From NCBI GenBank assembly GCA_043803805.1, contig JAZDJP010000098.1:1-64000 (forward strand): 64,000 nucleotides of DNA, read 5' to 3'. A model generated the notes under the pieces. The model did no database searches. It saw only the letters and a list, made by a program, of their open reading frames with translations, and was not told the origin of the DNA. The stretch is from JAZDJP01 sp043803805. Lineage in GTDB: Bacteria > Planctomycetota > JAZDJP01. The translations under genes and the position numbers were made by a program. Below, one piece after another: positions 21,845 to 29,801 of the stretch (the first letter of the stretch is position 1; each line of letters starts with the position of its first letter).

Positions 21845-24256
21845 CTATACGGATCGCACTCCTCCGTCACTGGCTTCGTACAGTGAACCTCTCACTTGGA
21901 GCAGCGCCAAGGCATCCGTGCGGCGGCCGCCATATTGGATCCCCCCGCCCTGATTGACCAGCACCGTGTCGTCTCCGATGCGGGCGAGTTCGACATTGCC
22001 CGCGCGCTCGGTGACTACCTGGGGGGAACGGATCTCAGTACTCGACGCGACCAGCACCACCCCGAGGTTGCGCCGGAGATCGAGACCGGCAGTGGTGAAA
22101 CGCAAGTGGTACTGCATGAGCCACTGGTCGCTGGTCACCGCTGAGACGGTCACGGGGGAACTCGTGGTCAAGCGCAGGCGCTCCCGAAATCGCTGCTGGT
22201 CGGCAGGCTCCGCCGGCCGCGGCGGCGGGTCCCATCCCTCGGAGAGCGAGAAGAAGGCGTTGTGGTGGTATAAGAAATGACCGGCCAACCGACGACCCTC
22301 TCGCTCCAGCAGGAAACTGCGCCCGTCCTCGTCCACCGCGAAACGCGCCCAAGAGTGGATGTTCCACTGCAGGGCCGAGTTCACACCCGCGCGCGCGACG
22401 AATTCGTCAATCAACACGAAGCAGTTGTGCGCCTTGAGGAAAATCACGTGCCGGCGGCAGCGATCGGCCTGCAAGGCGTAACTGGCGTCGGCGTTCCCCG
22501 CGAAGTAAACCAGCCGCTCATCCTCGAAGGGATTCTCGATGGACCCGCGCGAATCGGGTGACCTCATGAGCTGTGCGGCGTCCGAGAGGGTCACACAGTT
22601 GTGACTCTTGGTGTGCCAGTTCCAGTGGGTGTGATGCTCGGAGCCGTAGCCGTCGTAGTAGCCGCTGGGCTGGGCCAGCACCTTGCCGGCGATGTGTATA
22701 ATGAAGTCGTTGTTGTTCGCGTGCGAGTGGCTGATGGCCCCATAGGGCGAGCTACGTAATATGAAAGCCACGTCGTGCGCCGGGTCCGTTAGGCTGGTGC
22801 GCACCGCCGCCCACCCGGCGCCGGAAAACACTTGCAGGATCCTGGCAGGCTCCTTCGGCGTCACCGCTTCCCCGCCGGCCGAATTGGCCGTCAGGTAGCA
22901 CAAAGGGGAAACAGCCTTCGTGCGCCGCTCGGCAGGGGTCGGATACCTGTCGGCCTCGGCGCGAAAGGCAGCCACATAGCCGCCAAAGTGGTCTACGCCG
23001 GTCTGCCGGCCGATGAGATCAACGAGGTCGGCGTTCTCCAGCCAGGTGCCGGACCATCGCTCGGTGTGGTCGCCGAAACCCATCCATTCGGCGTAGGGCG
23101 GCAGGCACCACTGGCGCCAGCGGGCATGGCCAGCCCAGAAGGGACGCCGGAAGAGATCCACCCCCGCCCCATGCTTGAGAGCTACTGCAAATCGGGTCAT
23201 GATTTGCACATAGGCCAGGCTGTAGGCGGGACCCTCGGACCAGCCCCCGTCGTCGCCGGCCCAGACCGGCCAAATGCCGCAGAGCACCGGCCGCAGCCAT
23301 TGGAGCCACTGCCGGGCCTCGGGGATGTGCTCATGGAAGACCAGTGCGACCTGCGCCAGGAAGACGATCTCCCGGCCAGCGTGGGAGTCGAACCGGGTCA
23401 CCCCGTAGGAGCCGCGGCTGTGCATATGCTCGAAGGTGATCCGCCCGCGGCGGCGAAACTGGTCCAGAATCAGTGCGCGTTCATCAGCGGTGAACTGTTC
23501 CCAGACCCAGTCGCAGGCCACCGGCCCCCACCAGATGACCGGCATGTGCGCCTCGTCGTTGTGCTCAATGTGGCTGGAGCCTTCCGGGTCCCAACGGCTG
23601 ACCGAGACTAGGCGCCGGCAGGCCGCGCGGGCATACTCCTGGCGTCCGCCGGCCAGGTGCGCCAGGGCCAGGGTTTCAGCCCCCTGCATGAAGCTCCGGG
23701 TCTCGAAGGCGATACTTCGCCACATGGCGAAGGCCTTGTCGTAGTTCTCCTCCCAGGGAGGCAAAAAGGGCGGTTCAACGAGCGCATGGGGCTGGGCCAG
23801 AAGTTCATCGGCCACCGGCTCCAATTGTTTCCAGAGGTCGGCGCGCGGGCCAGCGCGCGAGGTGCGCAGCGCAGGGACCTCCTCCGGCCGTATCCAGATA
23901 CGCGGGTGAGTCTTGGGGAAGCGCTCCAACCACTCGGAGATCGGCGGGACTTCCAGCACCGCCGCGTCAGGCATGACCTCGAACTCGAAGACCTCGCCGT
24001 AAGTGCCGCTCGCCGACCACTGCCACCAGTAGCGTCCAGGAGCCAACGCCGTGCTCGGCAGGAACACCGGTTCCGTCAGGGCGGTCTCAACCAGGATCGT
24101 CTCGCGCAGTCCCGGGTCACATGCCACGACAAGCGAGAACTCGTGGGTGCCCTCCGGGGGCTTCCAGGCGAAGACCGGGGGATTGGTGCCAGGCCGGGCC
24201 CCGTTGCGTGGCTGGCGCGGGTCGACGTGCGGGTGAGAGTGGCGTTGCGATTTCAT
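21845..24256 (-). CDS. Heparinase II/III-family polysaccharide lyase-like protein
   Basis: 803 aa from ATG 24256 (GAGG 6 nt upstream; the frame continues to 24304 without a better start). An N-terminal Fn3-like beta domain (about 10-100) is followed by the (alpha/alpha) toroid of chondroitin/heparin-type lyases and a heparinase II/III beta-sandwich (AISHSHANNNDFIIHIAGK, GYYDGYGSEHHTHWNWHTKS). Such enzymes cleave acidic polysaccharides by beta-elimination, usually after export, but no signal peptide is visible here, so localisation is unclear. It lies between tRNA-Arg and an IS66-like remnant with no functional neighbours, which suggests acquisition by transfer. Confidence 0.82.
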   Translation of the reverse strand: MKSQRHSHPHVDPRQPRNGARPGTNPPVFAWKPPEGTHEFSLVVACDPGLRETILVETALTEPVFLPSTALAPGRYWWQWSASGTYGEVFEFEVMPDAAVLEVPPISEWLERFPKTHPRIWIRPEEVPALRTSRAGPRADLWKQLEPVADELLAQPHALVEPPFLPPWEENYDKAFAMWRSIAFETRSFMQGAETLALAHLAGGRQEYARAACRRLVSVSRWDPEGSSHIEHNDEAHMPVIWWGPVACDWVWEQFTADERALILDQFRRRGRITFEHMHSRGSYGVTRFDSHAGREIVFLAQVALVFHEHIPEARQWLQWLRPVLCGIWPVWAGDDGGWSEGPAYSLAYVQIMTRFAVALKHGAGVDLFRRPFWAGHARWRQWCLPPYAEWMGFGDHTERWSGTWLENADLVDLIGRQTGVDHFGGYVAAFRAEADRYPTPAERRTKAVSPLCYLTANSAGGEAVTPKEPARILQVFSGAGWAAVRTSLTDPAHDVAFILRSSPYGAISHSHANNNDFIIHIAGKVLAQPSGYYDGYGSEHHTHWNWHTKSHNCVTLSDAAQLMRSPDSRGSIENPFEDERLVYFAGNADASYALQADRCRRHVIFLKAHNCFVLIDEFVARAGVNSALQWNIHSWARFAVDEDGRSFLLEREGRRLAGHFLYHHNAFFSLSEGWDPPPRPAEPADQQRFRERLRLTTSSPVTVSAVTSDQWLMQYHLRFTTAGLDLRRNLGVVLVASSTEIRSPQVVTERAGNVELARIGDDTVLVNQGGGIQYGGRRTDALALLQVRGSLYEASDGGVRSV

Positions 24257-24384
24257 TTCGTTCCTCACATGGAAAAGATGCCGTCCGGAACATTTTTGGA
24301 ACACACATGAATATATAAATATCGTAACCGTTCAGTCCCCCATGATGGCTAATTTTTCTCAGCGAGCAAGCCGATATATCATGG

Positions 24385-24543
24385 ATGAGCAAATTTACAG
24401 TCCAGCCGAGTTGCCCCAACTGTGCGAAACTGCAAAAGCGTGTTGAAGAGTTGGAAGCGCTTGTTCTTGAATTTGACCCGCCCAATCATTCCAAGAAACC
24501 GGGACGGACATTTCCCGATACCGACGGCGCCGCGCGCGCCTGA
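24385..24543 (+). pseudogene. IS66-family transposase remnant (N-terminal fragment)
   Basis: A 52-codon reading frame, MSKFTVQPSCPNCAKLQKRV followed by a leucine-zipper-like stretch (EELEALVLEF), then a basic tail and a stop. The CPNC pair followed by a coiled coil resembles the N-terminal segment of IS66-type transposases; the catalytic part is absent. Too short to act as a transposase. It lies in the 346-nt gap between the heparinase gene and rfaE2, where nothing else coding is visible. Confidence 0.45.
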
Positions 24544-24585
24544 TCGACAAAAAATCCTTCCAGAATATCGGAAAACATCTTTCTG

Positions 24586-24594
24586 TGATATAAT
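24586..24594 (+). promoter_or_regulatory. Extended -10 promoter of rfaE2 (leaderless type)
   Basis: TGATATAAT (TG, one base, TATAAT at 24589-24594), ending 8 nt before ATG 24603. There is no Shine-Dalgarno. Confidence 0.55.
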
Positions 24595-24602
24595 CCGATA
24601 TT

Positions 24603-25073
24603 ATGCTACCTCTCTCTCTCGTTCGGCTGAAAACCATCCTCCGCCGCGAAAAGGCCCGCGGCCAAATCGTCGTTTTTGCCAATGGCTGTTTCGACCTCCT
24701 TCATGTGGGCCACGTGCGGTACCTCGCCGCCGCCAAGGCGCTCGGGGATATCCTCGTCGTGGGCATCAACAGCGACAGGTCGGTCCGCCGCCTCAAGGGA
24801 CCGGGCCGGCCCGTGACCCCGGAACGTGAGCGGGCGGAACTGCTTCTCGCGCTCCGCTTCGTGGACCAGGTGGTGATTTTCGGCGAGCCGACCGCGGACC
24901 GGGTCCTCCGGACTCTGAAACCGGACATCCACGCGAAGGGCACAGACTACTCTGCCGCCGCCGTGCCGGAACGAAAAACCGTTCTCGCCTACGGCGGGAA
25001 AATCGCCATCGTGGGCGATCCCAAACGGCACGCGACCAAAGACATTCTGAAGCGTGTGAAGCGGCGATCGTAA
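24603..25073 (+). CDS. rfaE2: D-glycero-beta-D-manno-heptose 1-phosphate adenylyltransferase
   Basis: 156 aa, corresponding to the C-terminal (cytidylyltransferase-fold) half of HldE as a separate protein. FANGCFDLLHVGHVRYL contains the HxGH nucleotide-binding motif; the C-terminus has KPDIHAKGTDYS and RHATKDILKRV. It transfers AMP to heptose 1-phosphate to make ADP-heptose for the LPS inner core. The sequence is complete for the stand-alone form. The kinase half (RfaE1) is not in the window. The metallophosphoesterase at 25077 follows after 3 nt, so the two are cotranscribed. Confidence 0.93.
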   Translation: MLPLSLVRLKTILRREKARGQIVVFANGCFDLLHVGHVRYLAAAKALGDILVVGINSDRSVRRLKGPGRPVTPERERAELLLALRFVDQVVIFGEPTADRVLRTLKPDIHAKGTDYSAAAVPERKTVLAYGGKIAIVGDPKRHATKDILKRVKRRS

Positions 25074-25076
25074 CGC

Positions 25077-26042
25077 ATGCCATTTCTTGAAATTCTGATA
25101 CTCCTCCTGTTTCTGGGCGTTGTCGCCGCCACCTACGTTCTCGCCGCGCGGGCCGTCCTGGCTCTCCTCCGCCGGCGGTGGCGGAACGTCCCGGGGGGCG
25201 CGGCGCGGTTATCCCCCCTCCACCGGACCGCCCTCGTGCTGGCCGCCCTGGGAACAATTCTGATCCTCTACGGCCATTTCGTCGAACCCCGATGGCTCGC
25301 CGTCACCCATGTCCGGATTTCCTCGGGGAAAATTCCCCCGGGGACATCCCCCATCCGAATCGTCCAGATCTCCGACATCCATGCCGAAGCCGCTCCGGGC
25401 CTTGAGGCAAGCCTCCCCGCGATCATCACGTCGGAAAAACCAGACCTCATTGTTTTCACCGGCGATGCCGCCAATTGCCGGGAAGGCATTCCCGTATTCC
25501 AACGGTGCATGACCCGGATTGCCGCCATCGCCCCCACGCTGGCCGTCCGGGGAAACTGGGATATCCGGAAATGGAAGGATATTCCCCTTTTCGAAAATAC
25601 CGGCGTACGCGAACTGGACGGCGACGCCGTCCCCATCGCAATCCGCGGAGTTGTAATTGGGGTGGCCGGAGTGGCCTCCCGGCACGAGGATCGTATCCCG
25701 GCGGCGATGCAGAAACTCCCCGCAAACGCCTTTTCCCTGTTTCTGTACCATTACACCATCCCCGAACGGGTGGCCGATCCCCGAATTGACCTGATCATCT
25801 CGGGCCACACCCACGGAGGCCAGGTCGCCCTGCCGTTCTACGGAGCGCTCATAACACTGTCCCCACACGGAAAACGCTACGAATCCGGCCTTTACCCGAT
25901 CGGGAACGCCTGGCTTTATGTGAACCGCGGCATCGGCATGGAGGGAGGTTTCGCCCCCCGCGTGAGATTCTTCGCCCGTCCGGAATTAACCGTTTTTGAA
26001 ATCATCCCGAACGGCAACCCCGCCATGGGAGGAGCCCGATGA
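25077..26042 (+). CDS. Membrane-anchored metallophosphoesterase (YkuE/LpxG-like)
   Basis: 321 aa. Two N-terminal membrane segments (about 5-30 and 55-75) precede a calcineurin-like phosphoesterase domain: QISDIHA, FTGDAAN, VRGNWD, HYTIP and SGHTHGGQ supply most metal ligands. In this family the third motif is GNHD/E; here the histidine is Trp (GNWD), which removes the usual catalytic acid or metal-adjacent residue. The architecture matches YkuE/LpxG-type enzymes acting on phospholipid or lipid A precursors at the membrane. It is tightly linked to rfaE2 and overlaps the macrodomain gene, so an envelope-lipid role is plausible but unproven. Confidence 0.82.
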   Translation: MPFLEILILLLFLGVVAATYVLAARAVLALLRRRWRNVPGGAARLSPLHRTALVLAALGTILILYGHFVEPRWLAVTHVRISSGKIPPGTSPIRIVQISDIHAEAAPGLEASLPAIITSEKPDLIVFTGDAANCREGIPVFQRCMTRIAAIAPTLAVRGNWDIRKWKDIPLFENTGVRELDGDAVPIAIRGVVIGVAGVASRHEDRIPAAMQKLPANAFSLFLYHYTIPERVADPRIDLIISGHTHGGQVALPFYGALITLSPHGKRYESGLYPIGNAWLYVNRGIGMEGGFAPRVRFFARPELTVFEIIPNGNPAMGGAR

Positions 26043-26539
26043 AAATCTCCGTTTTGAAAGGCGACCTGACCGCGATCACCGTGGACGCCATCGTCAATCC
26101 CGCCAACTCCCACGGTGTCATGGGCGGCGGGGTGGCCGGGGGCATCCGCCGAAAGGGCGGGCAGGCGATTGAAGACGATGCCATGGCCGCAGCCCCCATC
26201 CCGATCGGCGCGACCGTCGCCACCACCGCCGGGAAACTCCCCGCCAAGGCCGTCATCCACGCCCCCACCATGATGAATCCCGCGGAACGCACCAACACCG
26301 AAAACATCCGAAAGGCCACCCTCGCGGCGCTGGCGGAGGCGGACCGGAGGGGATTTTCGACCATCGCCTTTCCCGGAATGGGAACCGGGGTCGGACGGGT
26401 GAACCCGGACGATGCCGCAACCGTCATGGTCGCCGCCATCCGGTCGTTCAAGGCGAAGTTCCTCGTCGAGGCGACCCTCGTGGACGTCGCGGAAGACATG
26501 GTCAAGGCCTTTCGCTCCGCGATCGAACGGAAACCATGA
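26039..26539 (+). CDS. Macrodomain (ADP-ribose-binding) protein
   Basis: 166 aa, a single macrodomain: DAIVNPANSHGVMGGGVAGG is the ADP-ribose-binding loop, with FPGMGTGVGRV as the second loop. Bacterial macrodomains bind or hydrolyse ADP-ribose, O-acetyl-ADP-ribose or ADP-ribosylated targets. Its ATG overlaps the stop codon of the metallophosphoesterase gene (ATGA at 26039-26042), so it is translationally coupled as the third gene of the rfaE2 operon. Why a macrodomain is coupled to a membrane phosphoesterase is not clear. No catalytic claim is made beyond the family. Confidence 0.88.
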   Translation: MKISVLKGDLTAITVDAIVNPANSHGVMGGGVAGGIRRKGGQAIEDDAMAAAPIPIGATVATTAGKLPAKAVIHAPTMMNPAERTNTENIRKATLAALAEADRRGFSTIAFPGMGTGVGRVNPDDAATVMVAAIRSFKAKFLVEATLVDVAEDMVKAFRSAIERKP

Positions 26540-26567
26540 AATGCCAAATGCCGGATTCCGATTTCCG

Positions 26568-26695
26568 ACGCTCATCCTGAGCTTGCCTGCCCCGTGCGTC
26601 CACGCCACGGGGTTTGCCCCGTACGTCCTCGTCACGGGGTCGAAGGATGAGCCGCATATTCCCGCTCATGGTTCGACAGGCTCACCATGAGCGGG
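26568..26695. repeat. Dispersed intergenic palindrome, composite copy
   Basis: CGCTCATCCTGAGC, nested CCCCGT/ACGGGG blocks, then CCCGCTCATGGTTCGACAGG and CTCACCATGAGCGGG. Same family as 3602-3673 and 16054-16170. It makes up most of the gap 26540-26764. Confidence 0.75.
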
Positions 26696-26764
26696 GTTGT
26701 GTGCCATCCATCGTGAAATGCACCGGGAGATCCCGCGGAGTGGTTGCCGCACCACGGGAGGCGG

Positions 26765-26792
26765 TTGAAAAGCCGCCGCCAATCGCTATACT
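26765..26792 (+). promoter_or_regulatory. Promoter of the GAF-pilT unit (leaderless type)
   Basis: TTGAAA (26765-26770), 16-nt spacer, TATACT (26787-26792), only 6 nt before ATG 26799. No Shine-Dalgarno, so the transcript should start at the ATG. Confidence 0.65.
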
Positions 26793-26798
26793 TTCCCC

Positions 26799-27377
26799 AT
26801 GCCCGCGAAAGACACCATTCTCAAACTCGCCCCCTCCAACGACCTCGCCTCCCTCAACCGGGCCTACGTGGAACTGGCGATGCGGCTCACGCTCCTCGAA
26901 AAACTCCAGCACCTCTTCGTCGAGCCCGAGGCCCTCGAGGCCAACGTTGAAAAGGCCCTCGACATCTTCATGGAGGCCTTCGATACCTCCTCCGGTTCGA
27001 TCCTTCTCTACGACGAGGACCGGGACGATCTGTTCTTTGCCGCGGCACGGGGTCCCAAGGCGGCGGCCATCATGAAATTCCGCCTGAAAAAAGGCGAGGG
27101 CCTGGCCGGCGCCGCCGCCGAGTCGCGCGCCCCGGTCGTCGTGTCGGACGCCTCGCGCGACCCGCGATTCTCCCAGGAAATCGCCCACGCCGTGGGCTAC
27201 GAAGTCCGGTCGCTTCTGGCCGTTCCGATTCTCTTCAAGGGCAACATGTTCGGGGTGGTGGAACTCCTGAATCGGCGGAAGACGGATCTTTTCAACGGCA
27301 CGGAGCTGGCGCTCGCCGCCGAGGGGGCCCGAATCCTCGGGATGCTTATCGCCATCGGCTCGCGGTTGAGGAACTAA
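26799..27377 (+). CDS. GAF-domain protein
   Basis: 192 aa. After a short helical N-terminus with LNRAYVELAMRLTLLEKLQ, a GAF domain fills the rest (SSGSILLYDEDRDDLFFAAA, then KGEGLAGAAAESRAPVVVSD and LLAVPILFKGNMFGVVELLN). No enzymatic domain is attached, so it probably works as a sensor or adaptor whose ligand is unknown. It is 2 nt upstream of pilT on the same strand, which suggests a role in controlling type IV pilus retraction or twitching. The start codon is fixed by the promoter immediately upstream. Confidence 0.85.
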   Translation: MPAKDTILKLAPSNDLASLNRAYVELAMRLTLLEKLQHLFVEPEALEANVEKALDIFMEAFDTSSGSILLYDEDRDDLFFAAARGPKAAAIMKFRLKKGEGLAGAAAESRAPVVVSDASRDPRFSQEIAHAVGYEVRSLLAVPILFKGNMFGVVELLNRRKTDLFNGTELALAAEGARILGMLIAIGSRLRN

Positions 27378-27379
27378 CC

Positions 27380-28576
27380 ATGCACTTCGACGACATCCTG
27401 AAGAGCCTCATCGAGAAAAAGGGCTCGGACCTCCACCTCAAGGCCGACCGGCCGCCGCTCATGCGAATCCTCGGCGACCTCCTTCCGAGCGAGTTCCCCG
27501 CCCTCTCCGACGATGACATCCAGGCCATCTTCAAGAAAATCATGCCCGAAAAGACCTACCAGAAATACCTCGACGACTTCGAGGCGGACGTCTCCTACCA
27601 GATCCCTGGCGTCGCCCGCTTCCGGGTGAACACATTCTTCCAGCAGGGGCGTCCCGGCGCGGCCATCCGTCTTATCCCGGTGACGATCCCCACCATTGAT
27701 CAGATGCGCCTCCCGCCGGTCCTGAAGGACATCGTGGCGAAAAACCAGGGGCTCATTCTCGTCACGGGCCCGACGGGAAGCGGAAAGTCCACGTCGCTGG
27801 CCGCGATGATTGACCACATCAACGCCACGAGCCACTGTCATATCATCACCATCGAGGATCCCATCGAATTCGTCTACACGGACAAACTCTCCACCATCAA
27901 TCAGAGGCAGCTCGGCGCCGACACGAAATCCCTCACGGAGGCCCTGCGGCGGGCCCTCCGCCAGGACCCGGACGTCATCCTCATGGGCGAGATCCGGGAC
28001 CGGGACACCATGTCCATCGCCATGGAGGCCGCCCAGACGGGGCATCTGGTTCTGGCGACGCTACACACCAACGACGCCAAGCAAACGGTGGATCGCGTTC
28101 TGGACACGTTCCCGCCGGACGAGCAGAACCAGGTGCGCGGCATGCTGGCGATGACGCTTCTCGGAGTCGTCTGCCAGCGCCTCGTCCGGAAGGCCGACGG
28201 AACGGGCCGCGTCGCGGCGGTCGAAATCCTGATCAACTCCCCCAAGGTCGCGGACCTCATCCGCGAGGGGAAGACGCGCGACATTGACAAAGCCATGGTG
28301 ACCGCCGGCGCCTACTACCGGATGCAGACCTTCAACCAGGCCCTCGCGGAACTGGTCAAGACCAACGTCATCACCCAGGAGATGGCGCTTGAGACATCGG
28401 CGACGCCGGACGACCTGAAACTCATGCTCCGCGGCGTGATGGCCTCCGGCGACACGGGCGCGCGCCAGGCCGTCAAGACCCCGGAACCGCCCCCGCCCCC
28501 CGCCGCCCCGGCGGCCAAACCCGACGCCGCCGCCACGCCGGCGGAAGGCAAGATCAAGATTTCCAAGGGTTATTAG
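27380..28576 (+). CDS. pilT: Type IV pilus retraction ATPase PilT
   Basis: 398 aa. The N-terminal PAS-like domain (SDLHLKADRPPLMRI) is followed by the secretion ATPase core: Walker A GPTGSGKST, Asp-box ITIEDPIEF, Walker B VILMGEIRD and His-box HLVLATLHTND. The C-terminal tail is Pro/Ala-rich (PPPPPAAPAA), longer than in standard PilT. It hydrolyses ATP at the inner membrane to depolymerise pilin and retract pili, giving twitching motility. Cotranscribed with the GAF gene. No other pilus genes are in the window. Confidence 0.93.
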   Translation: MHFDDILKSLIEKKGSDLHLKADRPPLMRILGDLLPSEFPALSDDDIQAIFKKIMPEKTYQKYLDDFEADVSYQIPGVARFRVNTFFQQGRPGAAIRLIPVTIPTIDQMRLPPVLKDIVAKNQGLILVTGPTGSGKSTSLAAMIDHINATSHCHIITIEDPIEFVYTDKLSTINQRQLGADTKSLTEALRRALRQDPDVILMGEIRDRDTMSIAMEAAQTGHLVLATLHTNDAKQTVDRVLDTFPPDEQNQVRGMLAMTLLGVVCQRLVRKADGTGRVAAVEILINSPKVADLIREGKTRDIDKAMVTAGAYYRMQTFNQALAELVKTNVITQEMALETSATPDDLKLMLRGVMASGDTGARQAVKTPEPPPPPAAPAAKPDAAATPAEGKIKISKGY

Positions 28577-28588
28577 CGAAATTCACGA

Positions 28589-29149
28589 ATGACAAAACCG
28601 ATCGGTGAACGGTTCGATCGGCGTGAGATCCGGCGACTATCGGTCGAATTGAAAGAGACCCGGGCGAAGATCGCCATCCTGAAGGTTTCCGAATCCACGG
28701 GGCATAACGTGAGCGCCCCGATTCGGAAGTTGGAGGATCGCGCAAAGGAAATACATCAAAAAATACCCCGGGGATGTTTGTCCCACTACGTTGTTTTTCT
28801 TGCTTGGAGTACTTACCTTACTGTTTCCATGTACGGTTGGTTCCCCATGTTAGAACAATCACTCGAAAAAATATGGGGACCACAACGGACATGGTCGGCA
28901 GATGAATACATCCAACAATACCGGTGGCGGGATTATCGGTTGTGGTGTTTCGGGGAGTGGTTCACGAATTCATACTGGCCGGGATTGGGGATGGCGTGTT
29001 TATTGATCGTGATTGGATTTATGCAGCGAGGGCTCCGGAGAGATCACGCTCGACGACTGATATGGATCCTGGCCGGGTTCGAAACACTTTCCTATTTCGC
29101 CATAGCCTGGGGTACGATCGGGATGTCACTTCTGCCGTTGATTCGGTGA
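28589..29149 (+). CDS. Membrane protein of unknown function
   Basis: 186 aa. A charged N-terminal region (about 1-60, rich in Arg, Lys and Glu, probably helical or coiled) precedes three membrane segments (YVVFLAWSTYLTVSMYGWF, PGLGMACLLIVIGFM and ILAGFETLSYFAIAWGTIGM). No family recognised. It follows pilT by 12 nt but is noticeably more AT-rich than its neighbours in its second half, which suggests a different history. Convergent with the nucleotidyltransferase gene. Start ATG 28589 is the only reasonable choice. Confidence 0.6.
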   Translation: MTKPIGERFDRREIRRLSVELKETRAKIAILKVSESTGHNVSAPIRKLEDRAKEIHQKIPRGCLSHYVVFLAWSTYLTVSMYGWFPMLEQSLEKIWGPQRTWSADEYIQQYRWRDYRLWCFGEWFTNSYWPGLGMACLLIVIGFMQRGLRRDHARRLIWILAGFETLSYFAIAWGTIGMSLLPLIR

Positions 29150-29176
29150 CAATATCGCGTCGTACCGATTCGGAGA

Positions 29177-29620
29177 TCAACCTTTCGACGCCAGGAGCCT
29201 TTCGAGATACCGAAGATCCTCCAAATCCTTGGGCCTCCCCGCCGCCCGCTTCATGGCGACAAGATCCTTGAGCGAGGCGAAAAACACGCGTGTCCGGCCG
29301 TACCGGTCCGCCACGCGATTCTTCCACACCCGGGGGAATGTGACCCCTTTCACAAACGGATGGATGTCCGTCTCGACAAGATACTGGCGGATGAGCACCT
29401 TCTTCGTCAGGAGATCGTCAACGGAAAGATCGGTCACGTCATACCCGAAGGCCCGGAGCGCGTTCCATGTCCTTCCGGCGTTTTGCCGCGTCGGCCCGAT
29501 AAAAATATCAATGTCCAGGGTGGCGCGGGAATACCCATGAACGGGAAAAGCCGCCGCCCCGATGACGACGAACCTCACCCTATGGGCGTTTAACGATTTC
29601 AAAAGCCCTTCGATGTCCAT
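29177..29620 (-). CDS. Nucleotidyltransferase-fold protein (minimal, toxin/antitoxin-type pair)
   Basis: 147 aa. VVIGAAAFPVHGYSRATLDIDIFIG is the nucleotidyltransferase signature, with the G(A/G) turn and the DxD metal-binding pair, and DLVAMKRAAGRPKDLEDLRYL is the usual C-terminal helix. Members of this minimal group (DUF6036-like) pair with small helical proteins and some act in toxin-antitoxin systems by adenylylating a partner. The start overlaps the preceding small gene (29580-29762) by 41 nt, consistent with translational coupling. The substrate is unknown. Confidence 0.78.
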   Translation of the reverse strand: MDIEGLLKSLNAHRVRFVVIGAAAFPVHGYSRATLDIDIFIGPTRQNAGRTWNALRAFGYDVTDLSVDDLLTKKVLIRQYLVETDIHPFVKGVTFPRVWKNRVADRYGRTRVFFASLKDLVAMKRAAGRPKDLEDLRYLERLLASKG

Positions 29621-29762
29621 GGCGAAAAAGCTGGCGGGCGATTTCGTCCGACCGGCGCCTCATTAGTGAAAAACGTTCCGCCACCGTAAGCGACCGGAGA
29701 TAGGCCAGTTCAAATTCGATTTCCCGCTCCGGATCGTCCTTGTCGAGTTTTAATACCGACAT
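29580..29762 (-). CDS. Small partner protein of the nucleotidyltransferase
   Basis: 60 aa from ATG 29762 (MSVLKLDKDDPEREIEFELA, then a helical stretch TVAERFSLMRRRSDEIARQL and a basic end). I recognise this as the short conserved protein often found directly before minimal nucleotidyltransferase genes; its function is not known to me. A TAGAAT -10 box (29770-29775, minus strand, preceded by TG) ends 7 nt before this ATG, supporting this start over the upstream ones. The gene overlaps the nucleotidyltransferase and probably forms a two-gene module with it. Confidence 0.65.
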   Translation of the reverse strand: MSVLKLDKDDPEREIEFELAYLRSLTVAERFSLMRRRSDEIARQLFRHGHRRAFEIVKRP

Positions 29763-29801
29763 GCGCTTCATTCTATCACATGATTCTTCATCCCGCATTC
29801 A

